Shown here: in pieces, positions 43,601-52,600 of the stretch
Layout: each line of letters starts with the position of its first letter
Position numbering within the stretch: the first letter of the stretch is position 1
The notes under the pieces: model-generated
The model's input: the letters and a program-made list of their open reading frames with translations, nothing else
Database searches by the model: none
What the model was told of the DNA's origin: nothing
Position numbers and translations under genes: made by a program
Origin: Malurus cyaneus samueli
Lineage: Eukaryota; Chordata; Aves; Passeriformes; Maluridae
Assembly (NCBI GenBank): GCA_009741485.1
Contig: CM019216.1
Coordinates: forward strand, 24,589,119 to 24,653,118
Reading direction: 5' to 3'
Length of the DNA stretch: 64,000 nt

Positions 43601-46600
43601 TGATTCCTCCAGGTGCTGGAAGTTGAGCCACTGTGACCACACAGCAATTCAAGGCTGCCCCTGTGGCAGATTGTTTGGGACACAGGGCAGGGTGGCTGTG
43701 ACACCCTGGATTGATTTTCCAATAAACTACAGGTGGAAGAAGATTTGAGGCAGCATCTGTCACAATTGCACATCAAGTACATGTGATCAATAACGCAATT
43801 TATGTTTACAACTGAAAAAAAGGAACCTTGAAGTTTTGGTTTCCACTTATTGTGTTCAGAAATATACTGCCTCAGATTAACTGTTGACTTTAATTACTGG
43901 AATAAATTATATTTCTCTTTAATGAAAAGAAACATGATTGATTATTTCGTCTTTGCAAAACAATAAAGTACTGAAAAGATTATATTCCTATTAATGAAAT
44001 TATATCCTACAAAGAATCAAGAAAAACCTGTGCATATTTTTATCCTACTTGTTTAATGAGTATTTGAAAGCTTGTAAGGAAAAGAAATACGAACAAATCT
44101 TACCTTGGCCCTTCTGTCCAGTGAAAAAAATCAGGTTATCTTGTAAAGCTGAGTGGTGGTTTGCCAACTGAAATTTCAAGCGAAATTCATAGCAGAAGGT
44201 GATATTTGGGATTGTAGAATAAGCTAGGAATGAGGTATAGCCAAAGACATCTGTGCCACTGAAGCTTGGCTGAGTAATATTAATAGCTGAATAAAAAAAA
44301 TACATTCAGTGTTAGGGCAAAATGTTTATAAGTTCTATTTTCTAGTCTGCTTTAAAACTTAAAAACTTATAAATAAAACTAGTAATTTGATACGTTGTAA
44401 TATTTTACACACATGCAGATATAGTCTGGCTTTTCTCTGAGGGTAAATAGCATTATTTTTCAGCTTTTGTAAAAAGGCTTATTTTAAAAAAATGAATTAT
44501 TGGCAACTGCTGCCATCTACCGGTTTCTAGGTAACATTGTTACAAATAAAAGTACAATGTAATATTTACTCGAAACTCAGACAAAAGTAAATACAGAAAG
44601 AAATTCTCCTGTTGAAAGAAATGTCATCTCTGACAGGCACTTGAGTGAAAGTGAGTACAAGGATGTGCTGGAGAGGTCATGGTGTAATAACTCTTCCCAG
44701 GTAGAGGAAATAATAAAAAGAAGCATCATAAAAGGATGAATTTGCAGCACAGTGAATAGTACCTACATGAATTACAAATCAAACCAAGTCTACACAGGTC
44801 TGTACAGAAAATAGAGCGCTGGTGCTGAGCACTGCATGGCCCAAGGGCTGGCACCCAGTAGCCAGGCTGCTGTAGCCAATTCCTGCAGCTCAGAGACCAC
44901 GCAATGCTCGTTTGGACAATATGGTTTAGTGAAAACAGAGGAACAACAGCTTAATCCTGAGAGACTGGGTATGGGACTGGATTTAAAAGATTTGAGCAGT
45001 TACCTCCAATCAAATATGACTGGGTTCAGCTTTTCTAATGAAGGCAGTGAGAGGGATTGGGGGAGGAAGGAATATGAAGCTGCACCGTGCACTAACCAGA
45101 CTGGGAAACATTAGTAAAGATTTTAATACTCTCCAAGTATTAAAGTATAAAAGTATCTCCAAGTATTAAAGTATAACCTAAGTACATCTAAGAACCTAAA
45201 TGCTTACAGGGCGGGAGAAGCACGAACGAGTAATTGTGAAAATGCTGTCACCATCTCTGGAGTGTGGGATCTGCTTCTAAATTTGCAGCCTGGGAAACCT
45301 GCCAAATTGGCACTGACGTGGCAGACATTGCCTGGGTACCTGCATCTGAGAAAAGGTGCAGACAGGCACGGCAAAGCTTTTCTAGCACAGGCTTGGAGCC
45401 TGCAGCAGCACAGAGTGTACTGTCCCATGTATTAAGCCCTACTCCACACATGTGGCACATTATGCCTTGCTCTGGACCTTGGAGCCAGGAAATTTCCATA
45501 TGAAACAGTGATTTTGTCCTAATTAGAACACTGGAAATGAGTCTGACTGAACACAACCTCAAGTCTCAGACCTCTGTGAGTCATGTGCTGCACTGGAGAC
45601 AAAACACTACTCCCCCATATTTAAATTTGATATTTCAATCCACCCCTATTCCCTTAGATTATTTGAACCTGACTGAAGGAGGGACAAGCTTGGTATTTTT
45701 GCTACTCAGGAAGCACACAGCCAGCACCTTTCATGCAAAGTATTCTTCCTTTTTTTTTCTTTCTTTTTTTTTTTTCCTGTTTTGTTTCTTTCTTTACATT
45801 TATTTAATAAACCACAAAATATTGAAGAGATATGATGATTTTAAAATAAATGGGTCCTTTGTGCTTATTGTGTTTTCCTGCTTTGTTTTATAACGGGATA
45901 AGCAAATCCTACCATGTATCTCCACAGAGCCAGGTAATTTGATTTGCTGGCAGACATCACTGAAGAGTCTATTTCTGACAATTTATTCCCAACAGGGAAT
46001 AACTCTTTATCTCTAGGATGAAATATGCCATTGTCTCAGCTGTTTCCTTGGAGCTTTCTGACTGGGGAGTTATTTTCTTGCCTTTCTACTTGCTCCATTC
46101 AGCATTGCAGGCTCCTAAAGACAGGTGGGCAGCAATCTACCTGCTCTGCATCCTGCAGCCCCTTCTCATTCTGCATGTTCTTCTTCTGTGGTGTTCATTG
46201 CCATAAAAGGTAAATGGTTGTGAAATTCTGAACTCATTCCCTGTGAAGTCAAGGACGCACTTTTTTTTTTTTTTTTTCTGATTTAAAGAATAATAAACAT
46301 AGGACACTTGGAAATGAAATGATTTGCACAAAATTACACACAGTCTGGAGTGTAGGGAAGAACAGAGAATAGATCTCTGAACTCCAGATCCAAACACAGC
46401 CACGAAACATTCTTTGCTCCTGGGTATGTGAGCACAGCTATTCTCAAAACATCTGATGAGAAGCAATTTTTCTGAGTAATGTTCATCTTTGAGTACTTGA
46501 GCATCTCCTCTCAGCTCTTACGGTCTTTTCATCCAGGTTTGTGTGTTTTGTTGAGTACATTCCATAACATATTCAGCATTGTAGGGGCTTGAGACATCCC

Positions 46601-49600
46601 TTGCTTAGGATCCATAGGTGGTAACAGATGCCACCAGCCAATAGGTTTTGGGATCAACTTATCCAAGCATAACAACACAGTTACAGAAGTCAGTTGGTGT
46701 AATTACCCAAGTAAAAATAACAGTAAATCCAGTATTAGTATCACTAATAGTAGGCAAAAGATAATATTTTGGCAAACAAAGATTTATGTAACGGTACTTT
46801 GTCAGGAAGCCAGCAGGAAGCAGGGCATGCTCCTCCAGAGGAGCAACTCAGACCCACAGATTTAGGGAATTTTGAATTCTCTGGTGGACTGTCCTTATTT
46901 ATTGTGGACCCATGGAGCTCCACATGGAGCTTCACCTCCACCAGGCTTGTGGTCCTGAAGAGGGGAAATACTTTTTTAGGCAATAGGAGTCCCACGGGCA
47001 CTTTTTATGGAAACCATTGCACACTATTTTGGTTTGCTTCTTCACAGTTTTCTCCACTGTGCTGAAGAGGTTTCTCACACCTAGTAGAAGTCAGATGCAA
47101 TAGATAATTAACCACCCTATCCTTAGCAAGTAGGCTCATGCAGTGTTTGCAAATAGTCCTCCCTGTGCTGGTCTCGGGAGAATAAAATGGATTTAGAAAT
47201 GTTAATTACTATGGAGTCAAAAGCTTATATTTCTGGCTAACCCAATCTATCTAGCTTGACAGTTATTCCATATTTTATCTGTCTCTGAACTGCCACTTAG
47301 AGATTTTATACCACATTTTTAATCATGTTTCTTCTCCACACTAGTTATTATTTATCAAGAGATCTTTATCTGATCACATAGAAAAGTGAAAGGTCATCAG
47401 TAAATATGCATCAGAGTGTAAAACATTCAGTCTTTGAGATTCCTTTCATTCAATGACCTTTCTTAGTTTGATTTTAATGCAGACTAGTTTGCCATAGTCT
47501 TACATATTTTTATCTTAGAAACTGAAATTGAAAAAAACAAAATAATAATTTTGTCTGAAAAGTACAATCATTGGCAAAATTGTGCAAAGCAGAACCGCTC
47601 CACCTCTTCCTTTTATTATTTTTCTTTTAATTATCAGGCTAAAGAAACAAGACTGCAGAAAATTGTATAATCTTTTCCTTGAAGCACAGATATTCTACAC
47701 GTTATTTGAAAAATGTTTGGGGCAGGTTGAAATAGCACAGGGCACAGCTGCTATTATTTTGTTACTATTTTTGTTTTCCTGTCTGGACATGATACAATTG
47801 ATTTCTCCTCTTGCCCCTGCAATGCACAGTTGGAAGTGGTAAAGAACAGAGATGTGTCCCAATATCTCTGATTATGAGCCTTGCAAAAACACACTCCAAA
47901 TTAACATTGTGGCTAAAATGTGCACTTCTCTGATGGAGTATTGAAGTCTTTTATCAAGTTTTTGTCCTTGATCTTGTCCTGTGTGTCTCTGTCAGTTCTG
48001 TCATTCATCATTGAGCTTTTCTGCATTCCCAGTATTGAACAAGTCATAACACATGATAAGTCCCATTGGCTCACAAACAAATAGTGACAAATTATCCCAT
48101 TTTATAAATGTATCAATACGGTTGACTACTTACTTCCCTAACATTGTACATCTTATTGGAGATAAACGCAAAAAATGGGAGTTTAAAAACTATAGTTTGA
48201 AAAAAATCTTAACAAACAGAAGAGAATAAAGTGACAAAGAAAAAAGGGAATAACGGTTTCATTATCTTTGAATTTTCTGTTATAAGTTAAAATTAATGTT
48301 CCTTCAGCATTCACTGGCAATGTATCTTGGACCACAGCTTTACAATACATTGCAAAAACCAAGACAGATTAACGGGATAGAAACAGATGAAGACTTCAGG
48401 CTACAGAACTGCAATCAGATTATACTCATTTTTATATTAACATTGACTAACAGTGAAGTTACCAGCTCAGTGTCTGGCTCCAGGATCAGCAGCCATGTAC
48501 AGTGTGGGATGAGCAGTTCTAAAGACCTGCTCATATTTCACAGAACCACAGAATTACAGAATCATCAAGGTTTGAAGAGACCTTCACAATCATCCAGTCC
48601 AGCCAAAAACCTGGCACCACCACAAACACCATAGCCCCAAGTGTCACATCCAGATACCGCTAAACCCTTCCAGACTCCACCATCTCCCTGAGCAGTGTAT
48701 TTGCATCACCTAACAACTCTTTCATTGATTTTATTTTTTTTGTCTAATCTGAATTTTCCATGGTGCAATTTATAGCCATTTACTCTTGTCCTGCCCCTTG
48801 AGACAGGGCAGAAGAGACTGACCCTCACCTCACTGCCACCTCCTCTCAGGAAGTTGTAGAGAGCAATGTGGTTCCCCCTGAGTGTTCTCTTCTCCAGGGT
48901 AAACAACCACAGTTCGCTCAGCTGTTCCTCACAGGAGCTGTTTTCCAGACCCTTTCCCAGATTTGTTACCCTTTTTCTGGACAACCTATAGCCCCTCAAT
49001 GTTTCTTTTGTTGAGAGGCCAGCATTCTGGTGAGTCCTTTCCATAGGCTGCAGTTCTTCCCAGCATGGGCCCCCACAGGGTCACAAGTCCTGCCATCAAT
49101 CCTGCTCCAGCATGGGCTCTTCTCTTCATGGGTCCTGCTACAGCACAGGCTTCCCATGGGATCACAGCCTGGGATGCTCCATGGTCTGCAGGTGGAGAAT
49201 GCAGAATATCTTCTCCATCAGGGACCTCCATGGGCTGGAAAGGGACAGCCCAGGGCCTTACCATGGGCTGCTGGGTAACCTTGCCATGCAAACCCACTTT
49301 TTTCACTGGAAGCACTGGGAAGTTCAAGGAGGAAAAGCTAAGGGGTGTTGGAGCTGTGGGGTTGTGGTGCAGTGCCAGCTGAGGGTTCCTGGTGGTAGCA
49401 AAACACTCTTGATGTCTGGAGGACTGCTGTGTGAGGAGTCAGGGACCCTCACAATGGGTCATTCAGGTGTGTGCATTCCCCTGCCCACCTCCAGGACTTA
49501 TGGATTACTTTTACCTGTCCCATGGCTCAGAGTTATCAGAATTATATTTTGATTGGGAACTGAAATTTGAAATAATAAAAGTGACTTCATTGCTCAGGGA

Positions 49601-52600
49601 TGAAAATATGATTCTGAAAATATGATTCTGAAAAACTGCTAGTATAGCAGTGACATTAACAGTGTGTGAGTGTGCCTATGTATGCTTTTTACAATTTTTA
49701 TGACATTCCTCACATTGGAGAGGTGGGGAAAATTAGGGCCCAGTGAAAACCAAATGACCCAGAAAATAAATTCTCTTAAACAATAAGAAGAGCAGCCTCG
49801 ATCAGCATTCCCCAAGGTCTTCTATCACTGATCAGGAACCTTGCAATGCAGTTTTTTTTAGTTGAGGAAATCCCCTTTGGGCATCTGCTGTCACCGAACT
49901 GCACAATTCAGTCTGCAGACCCAAACAGCTCTGAAGGTGACATTGTGTGCCAAACATAGCTGCACAGAAACAATTCGCTTGCAGGCTGATTTTCACTCCA
50001 CAGAACTTGAAGCAAGTGACTATTCCCACTTCAACACTTTGAAATGAATTTTATACATGGGGGAATACATCCTACAGAAAACCTGCTGGAATCCTGTGGA
50101 CTGTGAAGAATTACCATAAGTGTTGCTCAGAGATGTTTCAAGGAGGAACCTTGCAGATTGCTGTGAGTGTGGGCTGTGAATGACCCTTTCCAGGGTGTGT
50201 TTGCTAAATAGTGTCACAACTGTGAATGTCTTTGCTTCATACTGTCACATATGTGTACATATGTGAACCTAAACCTCTGAAGTTTGGTCTAAAACACTGC
50301 AAATGACACAATTACTCATTTAGCAACGCACATGCCTTTGAAATCCTTCTCCCTTCAATTTGCATTTGTGCTTACAAAGCACTTGCTCTTGTTTCTCACC
50401 ATAACAAAAGGCCTTATGTTACGACCAACAGCTTCCCAGGAGAGCCCAGTTTCTTGTGCAACACATAATTGCCAAAAACAAAGAGAGTTCAGAAGTCCAG
50501 GTGTTCATTTCCCATCCTGGTAAATGAACCATTTCTGCTTAACTTGCATTTAGGAGACCATTACAACAATTATACACTGATATTTACTATTTAAAATTTC
50601 TGCATCCTATATATGAAAATTTCTTACACTCAGATATTTCAAACATACTGATGTCATATTTTACAGGGTGTATCAATTTCCTGTACAAACCAGGAAATGC
50701 CCCATTCTATTCTTAGACAGAAGTGTTAACAAAAATTGGAAAACAAAGAAATAAAGGCTGATTACAGAGATGGTAGCGATTCAACAACTCTAATCAACTC
50801 TGTGTTGCTAAACACTGGAGGAGATTTATAGTCTGTAAAAAAACCAAATGCAAGCAACTTTTTGCTAATTTAAATGTGAAAGAAAATTTATCAGACCAAG
50901 GGCTTGAATGCTGGCTGTTTACACACAAAACTACTGAAAAGCCAGAGCTCAGTAACTGGGCTCAGTTTAAATGATATAGATCCCTTTATCTGCAGCTTAA
51001 GAAATCAAAGACTCTTGGGAGAATTAGTCAATCTGCCCACAGAGACAGAGTCTCTTTTCCAAAGTGTTGTACATTGATGGTGTTCTCCTCCCCTCCACCA
51101 AGCTGGAAGTCACAGAATCATTTAGTTGTCCAAATCAACAGTCAAATCCCAGCCCTATCCCAGAAGGCACCAGCCCATCATGGGTCCATCTCCACAATCC
51201 CATGGGAGCACAGGGTACAACAGCAGACAGAAACCCAAACTAAGGATTCAGAGGATGGAACACTTTGTCCAGATCCCTCCCAGGGCTGTCCCAGGATAAT
51301 TTCAGCCCCAGTGCTAAGGTGTGATACACTCCATGATGACTGAACACTGCATCACCTTTTGGACAGAGGGGTGTAACTGCAATGGGGTTTGAGACACGTT
51401 ATGGGAAGAGCATTTTGGAATAGCACAGGACTTATGGATGTCTAAAGGAGGAAATTAGGTCATCTGGGGAGGAACAAGTGTGGAAAATAGAGGGATACAG
51501 AGTCAAAAAGGGCCAGTCAGATGTAATTAGTTGGCTGGTCAGGACGCTTGTCTGACCATGTCCTCCACCTTATCAACATAGCCTCTATTCTGTCCTCTAT
51601 TCTGTTTTACTTTATCATCCCCCTTGGCCCACTATGCCTCAGCTATGCAGGGATATGCAGTGTTCTTGAGAGACATTTCAGTGTATAATGGTCAACTTGC
51701 AGTCAAAATAATGTGGTCATCTAGAGATAAAATCAAGGAAAATGTGTAGTGAGAGATAATACATATTGCTATGTATATTTGGAAAAGTGGATGTGCTTTT
51801 AGGAATCTTTTATTGATGTCTGAAACAAGCACAACTCAGAAAAACTCAGAGCCATTGTTACCAGCCTGCTTAGATTGCACTATGCTCCATCAGATTCAGA
51901 AATGTAAGAAAAGTCCTTGTTAAGACCTTGTCTATTTTCCCACATTTAAATAGGTTTGTCTAACCGAAATTACTATCTGTCCTTACATTTTTGCCTAATT
52001 TGTCATATTTACAACAGTCCTGTAATTTTCTTCACTTTATAAATGTTATGCATTTCCCATAAAATGATGTATTTTTAACTTGGCATGTCAAGCAATTTGC
52101 TTATTTTTTCCCTTATTTCTACTTTTTTTTGGCTTTGCTTTAATTTAATAGTGACAATGGTTTTATTACAACTTTTCCTTACATACTTCTAGAGATTACT
52201 GGTGTTCTTAGTATGACTTCCAAATCTTAACAGATGGCAATTGGAGCTGTGATATGGGGAAGATCTGTATCTGTGGGCTCATTTATGGCTCTATCCACAT
52301 TTTTATCTATCCTTATTTTATCTTTGGTAAACAATCCCTATTGGTAGGAGCAGCCCAGCTGGCATGAAATTGCAATTCTGTTTGGTGCTTTAGTTATATT
52401 CATTTTATCAAATAATCACCGTGACATCTTGCTTGTTTCTTGTTGATGAAGACCAACTATTATTTGATAAACATTTTGATAAACAGTTTTCTTCAGTGGT
52501 TCAGACACCAAGTAGCATGCATTAGGTTATAATCTGAACAGTAGAGACAATATTATTGTGTATCTTTAACAGAAGATGATTCATTTAAAATGTGTGCTTC

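Larger units (their letters stand above)
38781..44103. other. EYS intron (about 5.3 kb)
   Basis: Contains a reverse CR1 fragment at 40700-40847, a 17-bp tandem duplication at 40870-40904 and a 19-base T-run at 41545-41563. No further exon seen. Confidence 0.8.

Noticed and set aside
48706..49327. Two overlapping minus-strand frames of about 112 codons as genes
   Set aside because: They are translations of a CR1 fragment and an ERVL-type LTR fragment.
51105..51160. cacagaatcatttagttgtc as a CR1 end
   Set aside because: The first 20 bases resemble CR1, but the following sequence does not continue the match.
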